Translations under genes and position numbers: made by a program | Part shown: positions 37,801 to 49,256 of the stretch, in pieces | Position numbering within the stretch: position 1 is the first letter of the stretch | Layout of the letters: the number at the start of each line of letters is the position of its first letter | Notes under the pieces: generated by a model | Databases searched by the model: none | What the model was told of the DNA's origin: nothing | Seen by the model: the letters and a program-made list of their open reading frames with translations, nothing else | Origin: Brasenia schreberi | Taxonomy: Eukaryota; Streptophyta; Magnoliopsida; Nymphaeales; Cabombaceae | DNA length: 64,000 bases | Direction: 5' to 3' | NCBI GenBank assembly: GCA_036023115.1 | Contig: JAYKKT010000086.1 | Coordinates: 15,639,501 to 15,703,500, forward strand

Positions 37801-40800
37801 CTTTAATTTTGACTCCACCATTTCCAAAATATTCAATCCATCGCCATTGGCAAACTTCACAACTTCACCATAACAAGGCCAAATGTTTCAAAACAATTCA
37901 TTAAATGCACAATTATGATCAAGTACGTAGAATCTAAAAGTCACCCTTTTTGATTTACTTCCCAAATCATCTTGAGAATATAAATCGTCCGTCATTTCAT
38001 AAAACCTTTTCATGGATCATAGAGGAAGGGATTTTACCAAAGGGGACTTGACTCACACCGAGTGCTAGTCCTAACATGATCATTTATGGCCGACCTTGGA
38101 TGTATGCATGCATGGGGTGTGTGATGCAAATGGAGTGTGAGGTTTAGAGACTCTTTTATGAAATGGATGAGTTTGAGGAGAAGCTTATGATGATTGGCTG
38201 CCCCAAGTAAGACAATCCTATGTCGTTTGACATTTTAGGTTTTCAAAAATTCTTTTTCAACGAGAACTCCTTTTTGTTTCTATCAAAAGGATTTCCAATT
38301 TTTTATATTTTCTCTCATTCGGGTTTCAATATCTACTACTTAGCAGAGGTTTTGTAGGAAATTTTGGAAAACATTTCAAAATTCCATTTCCCACATAACA
38401 AAGTCTAATCCTAAACAAAATGAAATCCAAATAAGGAGATTCTATTCCTACTTTAGGATTTTCATGGATAAACCTTTCAACATTGGGATAAGTTGTAGGG
38501 ATTTGGTAAAGAGTTATCACGGTCCCTTTTGAACGGTCTCGTGGTTTAAGGCAAAGAGACGAAAAATTACTCTTTTTGAGCTTTGACTTTTTCTTTTCTA
38601 TCTTTTTCTTTTTCTTCATTCAAAGAGAATATCTCTTTCGGAATAATTTTTGTATTCCCTCTTTCTATTTGAAAGGAAAGACCTCTTTATAGAGGAGTTT
38701 TTGTATTCTCTTTTTCTTTTTCTTTTTTTCTTTTAAATAGAAGACCTCTTTCGGAGGAATTTTTGTATTCCCTCTTCCTATTTGAAGGAAAGACTTTTTT
38801 ATGGAGGAGTTTTTGTATTATCTTTTTCTTTCTTTCTTTTTTTTACTCAAAGAGAAGACCTCTTTTGGAGGAAATTTTGTATTCCCTCTTTCTATTTGAA
38901 AGGAAGACCTCTTTATGAAAGAGTTTTTGTATTCTCTTTTTTTTTTTCTTTCAAAGAGAAGACTTCTTTCGGAGGAATTTTTGTATTCCCTCTTTCTATT
39001 TGAAGGAAAGACCTCTTTATGGAGGAGTTTTTGTATTCTCTTTTTCTTTATTTCACTCACAGAGAATACCTCTTTTGGAGGAATTTTTGTATTCCCTCTT
39101 TCTATTTGAAGGGAAGACCTCTTTATAGAGGAGTTTTTTGTATTCTCTTTTTCTTTTGATTTTTGCCAATTTTTCTTTTTGGGAGAGAAGTAAAATGGGG
39201 GAAAACTTATCCCTTGGCTACGTGATTCAACCAAGATCATCCCATTTCCTAATAGCATCTACCATTTGAAAATATTTTGCTATTTTAAACAAGGCTTCAT
39301 TTTGTAAGCCAAGGATTTTTGAAATATTACCAAATGATTTTGAAAACTCTACTTTTCATAAAGCATTGATTCTCTCATTTAGGGTCATACAATCAATCTT
39401 GATCCCTCTTTCAAGAAATTCAAAGGAGACCCATTTTAAAATCCTTTCGAAAGAATTTAACGTAGACCCTATACATAATATTTTTTTCAATATTGGTCAT
39501 TTATAGAGTCTACTAAATTTCTACCCTCAACATCAATCAACCAATATGCATTGTTTGTGGTTGTTCCCCTCACAACATAGGGACCATCCCACTTAGGCCA
39601 CCACTTTCCAAGTGGATGTGGGCTACGATGGTGGATGATTTTAAATATAAGGTCTCCCACTTTGAAGTGGCGAACCTTGATATGCTTTTCATAATGTCGG
39701 GCTATCTTTTGTCGGTACGCATGTGCATGATCCATGGCAATGAGCCTCTTCTCATCTAATAGATCAAGCTCGGCCATTCAATCATGTTATAAAGTCTCTA
39801 TGGGGAGGTCGAGTGCAAGTGATGTATGAAATAAATGCAATTTGGTATGAATGGGGAGTATGACATTTGTACCATAGACCAACTCGAATGATGTGGCATT
39901 TGTGGGTGTTCGGATGGAAGTCCTATAAGCCCATAAGGCTTCATCAAGCTTCTCATGCCATGTCCTACCCTTCTCTAAGGTTTTCTCAATGATGCTTATG
40001 AGGGTTTTGTTTGTGGCTTTAGCTTGGCCGTTGTCTTGAGGGTAGTAGGGCGATTGAGAAGTGTTGAGTTATGTCATAGGTATTACCAGTGTTATCTGTA
40101 TCACACCTTATCGTATCGTATCGTAGGAAGCCACGATATGATACGGGCGATACGCCCAAAAAAAAATTCAACTTTTTTTTTTCAAATTCTTTTGCAGGTT
40201 TATGGCCTGGCCTCTCTTCACTTTCCTCCAAGGCATCCTCCGATATGCTTGTAATTTGGGTTTATAATTTCATTTATTGAATAAGAATAATTTATGAACA
40301 AATAAAAATTGTGACAAAATCATTTCATTTTCTATTGCCAACTTTTAGGTATATTTCTACTAGCAGTTTCTAATTTCATGAGATCGCAAACAATTAAAAA
40401 CATTTGGTTGTCTCGGTTCATTGAGTGGGCATTTCACAACTTCACTATTTTAGGGTTCACCTTACATGACTTCCATTGAGTGGAACATGACCAACATGTG
40501 AGGCTTAACTCAGTCTGTGAAGTGAGAAATGAAGCTCGAGCATTAGTTAAAAAGCTAGTCTCCAATAAGAGAAAAAGGGGATATCATCAAGTAATAATAT
40601 CACATCACTAAGGTGTCATAAACTCAATAATCAAAGAAATGGAGCTCATTGTTTTGCTCACATATTAAAATTAGCAAATATGACAACTACATGTACAAAG
40701 ATAGCAGTTTGTTAATTTTGATATATTAGATGAGTGGATTATGGAAGATAACAAAAAAAATGCACTCCTAACCGAAGAAGACATTGCATGAATTAATTTG

Positions 40801-43800
40801 AAGTGCAACAACATCATGAAGGAGATGAATATTTTCATTTTAAAGCAGAAGGTGATGAGAAACTTTGAATTTTTATCAAGGAGAAGATGAAGATTATTTA
40901 GTTAATGATCCTGATACAAATTTACAATATGTAAAATGTAAATGTATTTCATTTTTTTGCTTCAAAATATGTAATTTTGGATGCAATTGTTCAATGTTAA
41001 ATGTTCAATTTGTGCTAAACTTTGCATTATATGAATTTAAAGCAATTACCAGATTTTTTTCTGATTTTTTTCAGATTTTTTCAGATTTTTCTTGATTTTT
41101 TCGGATTTTTACTATTTTTTTTATTTTTTAAATAATTTTTGTATTATTTTAATATTAAAATACGATACGGGCGATACAATACGATACACCCGTATAGTGG
41201 AGCCTAGCAATACGCGATACGATACACGTCAGACAACACTGGGTATTACATAACTTTTTCATCTTCTCATTCTTGAAAGGTGTGCCATTATCAGACAGTA
41301 GGTCTCTTGGAACTCCAAATTGAGCAAGATATTTTTCTTAATGAATGCCACTACATGTTGTCCTTGGACGGTAGCCAAAGAAGTAGCTTCAACCCAATTA
41401 GAAAAATATTCGGTTGCTCCTAAGATGAACCTATATCCATTCGATGCAATTGGGGAGATGGGTCCTATGATGTCAAATGCCCACATGGTGAAGGGCCATG
41501 GGCTCACAATGGAATGCAAGGTGGATGATGGGATATGAATGGCATGTCCATGCACTTGACATTGATGACATTTTCTAACATGATTATAGCAATCTTTCTT
41601 AAGGGTGGACCAAAAATACCCGGCCCTAAGTATTTTCATGGCCATCATATTTGCATTGACATGGCCTCCACATTCTCTATTGTGGAACTCATGCATTATA
41701 GTCCTAGCCTCATCAAGGTCTACACATCTCAACAAGATGATGGTAAAACTCTTTTTGTAAAGAACCCCTCCCAAAATCACATATCGGGTTGAAATTTTTC
41801 AATCCTTAGAAGAAGCAAATTCGGAAAATCTTCTGTTTTCTAAGAAGTTTTTAATGTCTTGAAACCAAGGTTTTTCAATGGAATTTTGGTCATTTTGGCA
41901 AATCTCCAAATCGTGGGTGGATGGAGTGGGTGAGTGCCAAATTTCTATGGATCGAGTTCTCATGGTGGGTCGACTCTTAGAGATGATTGGATAGGTTTTT
42001 CATTTGCCATTTACCTAGCTTACCCGTTAGGATAGGTTTTTCAAACAAGTGCTTGATTGGATCAAGTTTAGACACTATCCAAATTTCATGATCTAGGAAG
42101 TAATGTCTAAACTTTTGGCAAGCCCATACCAAGGCCAAACACGTTTTCTCTATGGCTTGATAATTTCTTTCATATGCCAATAGAGTTTTTGAAATATAGT
42201 AAATAACATACTCCTTAAGACTATCATCCTCATATTGAGCAAGTAAAGTACCCAATGCATTCGCATGAATGGAAATGTAAAGCAATAAAGGTTTTCTTTG
42301 CTTTGGAGGTTTTAAAATCGAATGATTTACCAAATAGGTTTTCAATCTTTCAAAAGCTTTTTGGCAATCGGAATCCTATTCAAATTTTACCCCTTTTCTC
42401 AAAAGCCTATTGAAAGGTTCACATCTTAAATCTCCTAATGGCTTGGAGTCAACCTTGGAGGCTTCGGATTTGAGTCAAGTTGGAGGGTGGTGGCATGTCT
42501 ATGATGGCTCAACACTTAGAGGGGTCAACTTCTATGCCCCTTTGACTTACCATGAACCCTAAGAGTTTACCTTTGATACGTTTCCTCTTTCAATACTTAC
42601 ACATCTTTGAGAAGTTGTTTGTGTTGCTCAAACCGGCTGACTTCTGTTGCTGGTGGTTTTGGAACCTTCTCTGTGTCGGTGATTGCTGCCTTGGCGCTGT
42701 ACCTTGCTTGTTTGAGCAATTCTCTTTTTGGAAGCGTTGAGGCTTTTTTTCTGCAATAGAAAAGGCTGTGTATGGCATGATGGTGGACTATGAACTTCTC
42801 ACAAAACTTATGTGCTGCAGGAAATGCTTATAAATGTATTACTATTTTTTGCGCAAAAACATGAGACATAAATGATCTTTTTTTACGGAAACATTTGAAA
42901 ATGTTGCCTTTGGTATAGGCAAGCACCTCCTAACAACAATCTCCTGATCTTGTTCCTCATTTGTTACTCACAAGTTCCCAGATCTTGCTTGAAGGTTATA
43001 AATAATTTGGTGACAAAGAAGAGAACAAGCCTGGTTTCCAACTGATTTTCTTACACTTATCAACTGATTGGTGAATATCAACGGCCTAAACACATTTTGC
43101 TTCCCTGATATTGATGCCTCCTATTCAGAATGCACAATCTTCCAGAAGGTGGTGATATTTTCAAAATGACACAAGAAGCTCAAAAGTGGGTGGTAATATT
43201 TTGACGATGAGAAAAGAAGCTTAAAAGTATTGGGTATTTTTTTCAGAGAAAAAAACTCCTTTCTTTGCTAATGTCATCTGATTGAATTTTTTGTTCGTGT
43301 TCTTCAGGTTTTGCCTGTTGAATTAATTAGATTGCCGTTCCTGGAGAAGTTGTACCTTGAGAACAATAAGCTGTCAAATTTACCATCAGAACTCGGTGAA
43401 CTAAAGAGTCTGAAAGAGCTCCGTGTTGATTATAACATGCTGGTCTCTGTTCCAGGTAAATTTTCTGTTACTGGGGGCCGTCTCATCTTTGATGCCTTTT
43501 GGTTTAGATGTTTTTATCGTCTGAAGCTATATTCATGAGTACTAACGTGAAAATTCTTTATGCAGTAGAACTCAAGGACTGCATAGGGCTGACAGAACTA
43601 TCTCTGGAGTATAACAAACTAGTCCGCCCTTTAATGGACCTTAGGTCACAATAACCGTGATTTTGTGCTTATTTTCAATGAAAATTGACCAATCGAACTT
43701 TCTGTCAATCATGTTCAAGATATCTAATATGTTTCTTCAATCTATTGCCAGGGCTATGTCTGAATTGCGAGTTCTTAGATTGTTTGGAAACCCTCTTGAA

Positions 43801-46800
43801 TTCCTTCCTGAGATCTTACCATTGCACAATCTCCACCACTTAACACTTGCAAATATCAGAATTAATGCTGATCATGACTTAAAGTTGGTTGATGTGAAAA
43901 TTGAGGTGAAAGGCACTATAGTTTGTTGAGTCTTGCTTTATGACTCATATATGTAAATATAAAGCATTGAATTTGAATTTATCTATTCTTGCAGACAGAC
44001 AATAGCTCATATTTTGGTGCATCCAGACACAAACTGAGTGCCTTCTTCTCTCTTATTTTCCGGTTCTCCTCATGCCAACACCCCTTGCTAGCTTCAGCAC
44101 TGGCCAAAATCATGCAGGATCATGCAAACTGTGTAGCTATTAGCAAAGATGAGAATGCTGTTCGTCAACTTATCAGTATGATAAGCAGTGGGAATCGTAC
44201 TGTGGTATTTGATCTATTTATGATCTTTTATTCAAAGAATTTCTTGAATGTACTGCCAGCTATTTTTCTTGGGATGATTCTTGTTATTTTGTGTTTGAAG
44301 GTTGAGCAAGCTTGTTCTGCTCTTTCGTCATTGGCAGCAGATGTAAACTTGGCTTTGCAGTTGATAAAATCTGACATTATGGAGCCTATCCGGTCACTGT
44401 TAAAATCATTCGTTCCCCAAGAACTGATATCTGTACTCCAAGTAGTGGCGACTTTAGCTTTTGCTTCTGATAATGTGGCTGAGAAGATGTTGAAAAAAGA
44501 AGTGTTGAAATCCTTGAAGGCACTGTGTGCACATAACAATACAGAGGTATGTCTATTAAAACATTTCTCGTAATGATGACCTCTGAATTTGTCATACCCA
44601 TCACATATTTGTCAAGGTAAATGTCAGCAGCGACTTAAAAAGCTATTTGTGAATTTGAGCAGTAGGAGAACAATATGGTGATTGCGATATCTATTCACTG
44701 ACATTATGAGTTCCAAAATGATGCTGCGAATATACATTCCATGGAATTGTGAAATCCAAAGAGGCAAAATCTAATTTAGATATGCACTAATGGTCTTATC
44801 TTATCCCCAATCAGGTACAAAGGCTGGCTCTACTAGCAGTTGGCAATTTAGCCTTTTGTCTTGAAAATCGCCGTGCTTTGGTCACATCTGAGAGTTTGCG
44901 TGAACTTCTTCTTCATTATACAGTTGCACCTGAGCCATGCGTGAAACGTGCTGCAGCACGTGCTTTGGCAATTCTAGGTTAGTACTTGTACAACATATTA
45001 ATATGAATCACATTTCATCTCTCTTTCAGAATAATGTTGTTGCACATTTTCAGGGGAGAACGAGCATCTAAGACGGGCAATTAGAGGGCGGCAAGTGGGG
45101 AAGCAAGGTTTGCGGATACTTTCAATGGATGGAGGTGGGATGAAAGGGCTTGCTACTGTGCAGATGCTTAAACAAATTGAACAAGGAACTGGCAAGCGTA
45201 TTCATGAGATGTTTGACCTTATATGTGGTACATCAACTGGTGGTATGCTTGCTGTTGCTCTTGGAATCAAACAAATGACCCTGGACCAATGTGAAGAAAT
45301 ATACAAAAAAATAGGTAGGTTCACTATGGTTATATGACTGCCGAGGGTCTTTTAGTTTCAGTTGTTACCTATGTTGTCAATACTCAATAGCGTTTAGCAC
45401 CAGTTGAGCACTCTATGCTTAAGCAATGCTGAAGTGCACTTAGCTCCTAGCGGTATTCTAACAAGCTTACCTGTTCATTATTATGATCAGGAAAACTGGT
45501 GTTTGCTGAACCGACTCCCAAGGATGAAGCTGCAACATGGAGGGAGAAATTAGATCAACTATACAAAAGTTCTTCACAGAGCTTCAGGGTTGTCGTACAT
45601 GGATCTAAGGTCTAAATAACCTTCATTCTGTTGTCATTGTTCACTAGTTTCAAGCGTTCTTACAAGGAAATATGCCCTTCTTTCAGCACAGCGCTGATCA
45701 ATTTGAGAGATTGCTAAAGGAGATGTGTAAAGATGAGGATGGTGATCTTCTGATTGAATCTGCCATCAAGAACACGGCAAAAGTTTTTGTTGTCTCAACT
45801 CTTGTTAGTGTGGTGCCAGCTCAACCTTTCTTGTTTCGAAATTACCAGGTACTATTTTGATTGTATGATGAAATGCGAGTTTGCTGCTTATTTGATTGTC
45901 TTCTATAAGTTAAATGACATTCAAGGTGACCAATGATGGTTTTGTAGAGGACGATATACCTGCACCATCATATAAAAAACATACCGCTTACAAATGCAGG
46001 ATCCTTTTATGCAAAGCCAGGTTGGCTAGACAATGTTGGAATTCATTCTTTTGTTGCAAATCTAGTAAGAATAATTTCCATACCATGCATAGGAAACATT
46101 TGAAATGCTGTATCTATTTTCTGAATTTTCTAAGTGGAATTTTAGAACTGATCTACTTTAGTTAACTGCAGTCACATTCAATGTTTAGTTTCTTATTGTA
46201 TGGTATTGGTTTTCTTTGTACTATTTGAACATCTATACCAAACAATTGTCAATTCACTTCAATCAAAATGTGAGAAAAAGTAAGAGCAATAAGCTGAACA
46301 GTTTTCAAGTGGTAACTTTTAAGATTAGAAACCATGGGCTATGACTCATCTCTGTTATTTACCTGAGTGCACCTGAATTGGCACAACAGTATCCTGCTGG
46401 TACACCAGAAATGACTGTTGGAGCAATTGAAAGTTCCACTAGTAGCATCGGGTCACCTGTTGGTGGTGCTCCTGTACATTCTCAAGGTGGCATAAAAAGA
46501 GCTGCATTTCTTGGGAGTTGCAAACATTATGTGTGGCAAGCTATAAGAGCATCATCAGCTGCTCCATATTATCTTGATGATTATTCTGATGGTACTGGAA
46601 TATCCTTCTTTTCTATTTCCTATCTTTTGTCTGGTGTATTTGTCTCTACAGTTGCAGGGACTGATATATTAGATCTGTTTCTGACCTTCCAGATGCACAC
46701 AGGTGGCAGGATGGAGCAATTGTAGCCAACAACCCTACTATAATAGCAATAAGAGAAGCACAACTTCTATGGCCTGATGCACGAATTGGCTGTCTGGTGT

Positions 46801-49256
46801 CAGTGGGATGTGGTTCTGTTCCAACAAAAGCAAGTGCAACTCTGAAGTACTTTATTATTGTGTAATCCTAATTGGACTTATTGTTTTTGACTTGGCAACA
46901 TAATACTATTCTTTGTTGTAGGTTCGAGGGAAAGGTGGGTGGCGTTATCTGGACACTGGGCAAGTTTTGGTTGAGAGTGCATGCTCAGTTGAACGGGTGG
47001 AAGAAGCGCTGAATATATTGCTTCCTTTTTACCCTGACATCCAGTATTTTCGATTTAATCCAGGTAAAGATTCCATACTAAACGGAGAATATATTCTTCT
47101 GGTTAAGACCAAAGTAAACACTCAGAAGTCTTATAGCTGGTTATAAAAGGAGAGCTTGTAATTTCCACTTAAAGAGATTGATTCTTATGCAGTTGATGAG
47201 CGCTGTGACATGGAATTGGATGAGACTGATCCCGCTGGTTGGCTCAAGTTAGAAGCTGCCACTGATGAATATATTCGAACCAACATCCAATCTTTCAAGG
47301 GTCTCTGCGACTGCCTTGCTCCTGCCAGTGCAGAAGAAGGGAAGTCCACGGAAAAGATAAAATGTCATAATTTTCCTGCATCAAAGCAATCTAATGCAGG
47401 TTTTTTTGTGCTTTCTCTTTGCTGCAGTTTACTTTGGAATTAGTGATCTCTCTGTTGATTTTAAATCGTGAACCCAAAATATTACTTTGGATGCAGCGGA
47501 TGCTAATTGTCCCTCTTTAGGATGGAGACGTGTAGTTCTCTTAGTAGAATCTTCTCAAGACCCAGATTCGAGAAAGGCTGTTCATCATGCCCGTTCACTG
47601 GAAATTTTTTGTTCTCGCAAAGGAATACGGATCTCCCAGGTGAACAGAATGTCAGTTCTAAAGCCAGTAACCGCATTTCCTACTCCATTTACATCCCCTC
47701 TGTTTACTGGAAGCTTGCCTTCAAGCCCAGTTGCACAGAGTCCGGAGTTTGGTCACCAGAGAGCAAATCGTATTGATTTGATTCCACCACTATGCTTAGA
47801 TGGGGTACCAAATCAAATTGGAAGTGGGAAAGCTTCCAGTTCGCCACCTGGGTCTCCATCACTGGGTTCAACTTCAAGGCAACTCCCTGCACCTGTTCGG
47901 TCACTGCATGAGAAACTCCAGAATTTACCGCAAGTTGGCATAATTCATTTGGCTGTTGAAAACGACTCGATGGGTGCCATATTAAGGTCAGCTGATCCTT
48001 TCTGAAGCTACACGTTAGTGCATTTCTGTTGTGAGCCATAAAGATGGTTATTTAGTCTTTTCATCTTTCAGTTGGCAGAATGATGTGTTTGTTGTAGCAG
48101 AACCTGGGGAACTTGCAAACAAGTTTCTCCATAGTGTCAAATGGAGCTTATTATCCAGAAGAAGAGGATCTATCCGTAAGGATGCAGCTAATTTATCTGG
48201 GATCTCAACTATTTCGGCTTTGGTTGCACATTCTCCTTCTTTTCAAGTTGGAGGAATCCTGTACAGATATATAGGACGGCAAACACAGGTGTTTTTCTTT
48301 TCTTGTATCTTTCATCTCATCTTGTCTTGATGAGTTAAGGATTCAACTAACTATTCAAAATGTTCAACTCAAGGTTCTTGAAGACAACCAAGAAATCGGA
48401 GCATTCCTATTCAGAAGGACTTTGCCTGCAGTCCACCTCACACCTGAAGATGTTCGTTGCATGGTGCGTGCCTTTGTCTCTTCTGTCCTGCACCAATTTA
48501 TGTCTTCGAGAACTGCAGAGTCTGCTTCTCTTCATTATTTGTTGCATTCTCTTATAATCAGTGCCATCCGGTTATATTTTAATCATTTGCTTCCATGAAT
48601 CAGTGGGTTCTCGCTCACTCTCCCCATTATGCACTAAATCCTTCATTTCATCATCAAGGTATCAGTTAAAATCTACTGCTTTTCAAGTTTGGGTGAGATG
48701 AAGGATAATCATGTGAGATGGATCAAGCAAAAGCCATAATGTAGTGATACGTTCGGGCTCATGTATTGTAATTGTAGATTTTATGACCATATGAAATTAC
48801 ATACAGATTGGTGCATGGAGAGAGAGGCTTATAATATGCACCGGGAAGTGTGGCGTCACCCCCACCCTGGCGAAGGCCTTTCTGGACTCTGGTGCAAAAG
48901 CAGTAATTTCACCTTCAGAGGAACCACCAGAGGCAGATTCAGCTGCATTTCTTGAGGGTCGATTTGGCTTTGGAGATGTAAGTAATTTGGAGAACGGTCG
49001 GTTTGTGATTGGTGAAGAGGAAGCTGAAGAAGAAGTGGAGCCATCGAGCCCTGTGAGTGACTGGGAAGACAGTGATTTTGAGAAAGGTGAACAGGTTAGA
49101 AATGACCCTGACAAGGAAGAAAAGGATTTATCCCAGTTTGTGTGCACCTTTTATGATGCTCTGTTTCAAGGTGCAAGAGTTGATGTGGCACTGCAAGAAG
49201 CTCTTAGTCGGCCTTCGAAGCTGCGGTATTGTTGTCATCTTCCGAATACATCTTAG
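31842..49256 (+). CDS. PLA1: Phospholipase A I (LRR-ARM-patatin), 18 exons
   Basis: Patatin-family acyl hydrolase that releases fatty acids from glycerolipids. The Arabidopsis protein (At1g61850) contributes to basal jasmonate and Botrytis defence. Exons: 31842-32357, 43308-43455, 43566-43644, 43752-43905, 43995-44204, 44301-44546, 44815-44977, 45054-45314, 45491-45609, 45687-45848, 46390-46591, 46693-46829, 46922-47063, 47193-47399, 47497-47986, 48072-48288, 48374-48463, 48807-49256. They join without a stop into 3,993 nt (1,330 aa), the family's usual length. The start [12 protein letters not shown] is typical. Leucine-rich repeats lie at about 174-295 and armadillo-like helices at about 320-505. 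The patatin domain has the oxyanion loop DGGGMKG at 531, nucleophile GTSTGG with Ser566, and dyad Asp760 in DGAIVANN. An acidic stretch ([10 protein letters not shown]) sits near the C-terminus. All introns are GT-AG except intron 12 (GC-AG). Intron 1 is inflated by retroelements. The splice model is inferred by eye. Confidence 0.93.
33076..33320. repeat. Tandem duplication, about 120 bp
   Basis: Two units, 33,071-33,191 and 33,192-33,318, share gtttttagaacatacgtgat, then acgtcccaaagtaaattgct and aagcatagaggggatt with a few differences. They lie inside the reversed gypsy LTR fragment. Confidence 0.85.
33614..33707. repeat. Tandem duplication, about 47 bp
   Basis: The block beginning ccttaattcctacactctc and ending ttccctagcag occurs twice in direct succession with no visible difference. 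Confidence 0.88.
35174..35713 (+). pseudogene. Copia integrase fragment
   Basis: A 179-codon open frame with the second catalytic Asp and the Glu region: [11 protein letters not shown], then [33 protein letters not shown] and, further on, the domain after the core ([25 protein letters not shown]). The first catalytic Asp and the zinc finger are missing or frameshifted upstream. It belongs to the copia element in PLA1 intron 1. Confidence 0.85.
37120..37299 (+). repeat. Copia 3' LTR, short
   Basis: Starts TGTTAAG right after a polypurine tract (gaggggaag). It holds the promoter-like tattttatag and a CA end near 37,298. About 180 bp; the end is uncertain. Confidence 0.5.
37300..37899. other. 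Intron sequence between copia and gypsy remnants
   Basis: No recognised feature. AT-rich, with short pyrimidine tracts. Confidence 0.35.
38600..39160 (-). repeat. Tandem array in gypsy 3' region
   Basis: At least four and a half units of about 115-125 bp. Each holds gaagacctcttt(c/t)ggagga, then tttttgtattccctctttc and then a pyrimidine-rich run ending in a second aagacctctttat phrase. The equivalent place in the plus-strand copy (16,995-17,090) has only about one unit, so the array grew in this copy. The open frames in it are repeat artefacts. Confidence 0.8.
39487..41780 (-). pseudogene. Gypsy integrase, split by an insertion
   Basis: The minus-strand frame at 41,780-41,259 gives the zinc-binding region ([16 protein letters not shown]) and the core with [13 protein letters not shown] one-base shift near the DNG codons matches the kind of damage in the plus copy. 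After the insertion (41,241-40,087) it resumes with [18 protein letters not shown] and [17 protein letters not shown], then 39,777-39,487 has the C-terminal region [24 protein letters not shown] and GPYVVRGTT. Confidence 0.85.
40087..41241. mobile_element. Non-autonomous hAT-like element, 1,155 bp
   Basis: Inserted in the gypsy integrase with an 8-bp target duplication, ggtattac, at 40,079-40,086 and 41,242-41,249. The ends are imperfect 12-bp inverted repeats: CAGTGTTATCTG on the left and, reversed, CAGTGTTGTCTG on the right. Both subterminal zones are rich in GATACG/CGTATC words, the kind of clustered motif bound by hAT transposases. No transposase domain is seen. Comparison with the other gypsy copy (16.04 kb), which lacks the insert, confirms the site. 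Confidence 0.85.
41977..42580 (-). pseudogene. Gypsy RT end and RNase H fragment
   Basis: The RT tail at about 42,580-42,350 has [31 protein letters not shown] and SDCQKAF-like sequence with stops. RNase H at 42,345-41,977 has [19 protein letters not shown] and [24 protein letters not shown] sequence ([18 protein letters not shown]) with [16 protein letters not shown]. The family motif's leading Asp is replaced or lost. This is the part missing from the plus-strand copy. Confidence 0.82.
42591..43307 (+). other. PLA1: Remaining intron 1 sequence of PLA1
   Basis: About 0.7 kb before exon 2. No transposon motif seen; it contains pyrimidine-rich runs and ends in the acceptor tgttcttcag. Confidence 0.5.
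46830..46921 (+). other. PLA1: GC-AG intron (intron 12 of PLA1)
   Basis: The donor is ACAAAA|GCAAGT and the acceptor TTGTTGTAG|GTTCGA. The protein reads SVPTK then VRGKGGW across the joint, as expected for the family, and both sides are in phase 0. The only nearby GT (46,835) would shift the frame, so the GC donor is the supported one. Confidence 0.85.

Larger units (their letters stand above)
37900..42590 (-). mobile_element. Ty3/gypsy remnant (reverse) in PLA1 intron 1
   Basis: Same family as the plus-strand element at 11.8-17.8 kb. On the minus strand it runs: end of RT (about 42,580-42,350; [18 protein letters not shown] and IRSLQG), RNase H (42,345-41,977), integrase (41,780 down to 39,487, split by a 1,155-bp insertion), then the 3' non-coding region with an expanded tandem array and the part equivalent to 17.4-17.8 kb of the other copy. 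Truncated upstream in RT and downstream before the LTR. Confidence 0.82.
32358..43307 (+). other. PLA1: Intron 1 of PLA1, about 10.95 kb, retroelement-filled
   Basis: Donor gttagc after codon 172 (CTC TCG) and acceptor ttcttcag before GTT TTG CCT; the joined protein reads [14 protein letters not shown] across the junction, as in the family. It contains, in order, a gypsy LTR fragment (-), a copia remnant (+) and a gypsy body (-) with an inserted hAT-like element. Only about the first 150 bp and the last 700 bp look like unique intron sequence. Confidence 0.88.

Noticed and set aside
38040..38110. Plus-strand stretch reading [14 protein letters not shown], like the GRPW motif before gypsy RT
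   Set aside because: The region aligns in reverse with 17.6 kb, which is 3' non-coding sequence of the related gypsy element, so the motif is chance.
38782..39258. Lys-rich or Phe-rich proteins up to 146 codons
   Set aside because: Products of a tandem array in gypsy non-coding DNA, open in overlapping frames.
45914..46165. Extra exon of the phospholipase gene
   Set aside because: The frame has no place in the family protein; exon 10 (ends FRNYQ) continues directly with exon 11 (YPAGTPE), so this is intron 10.
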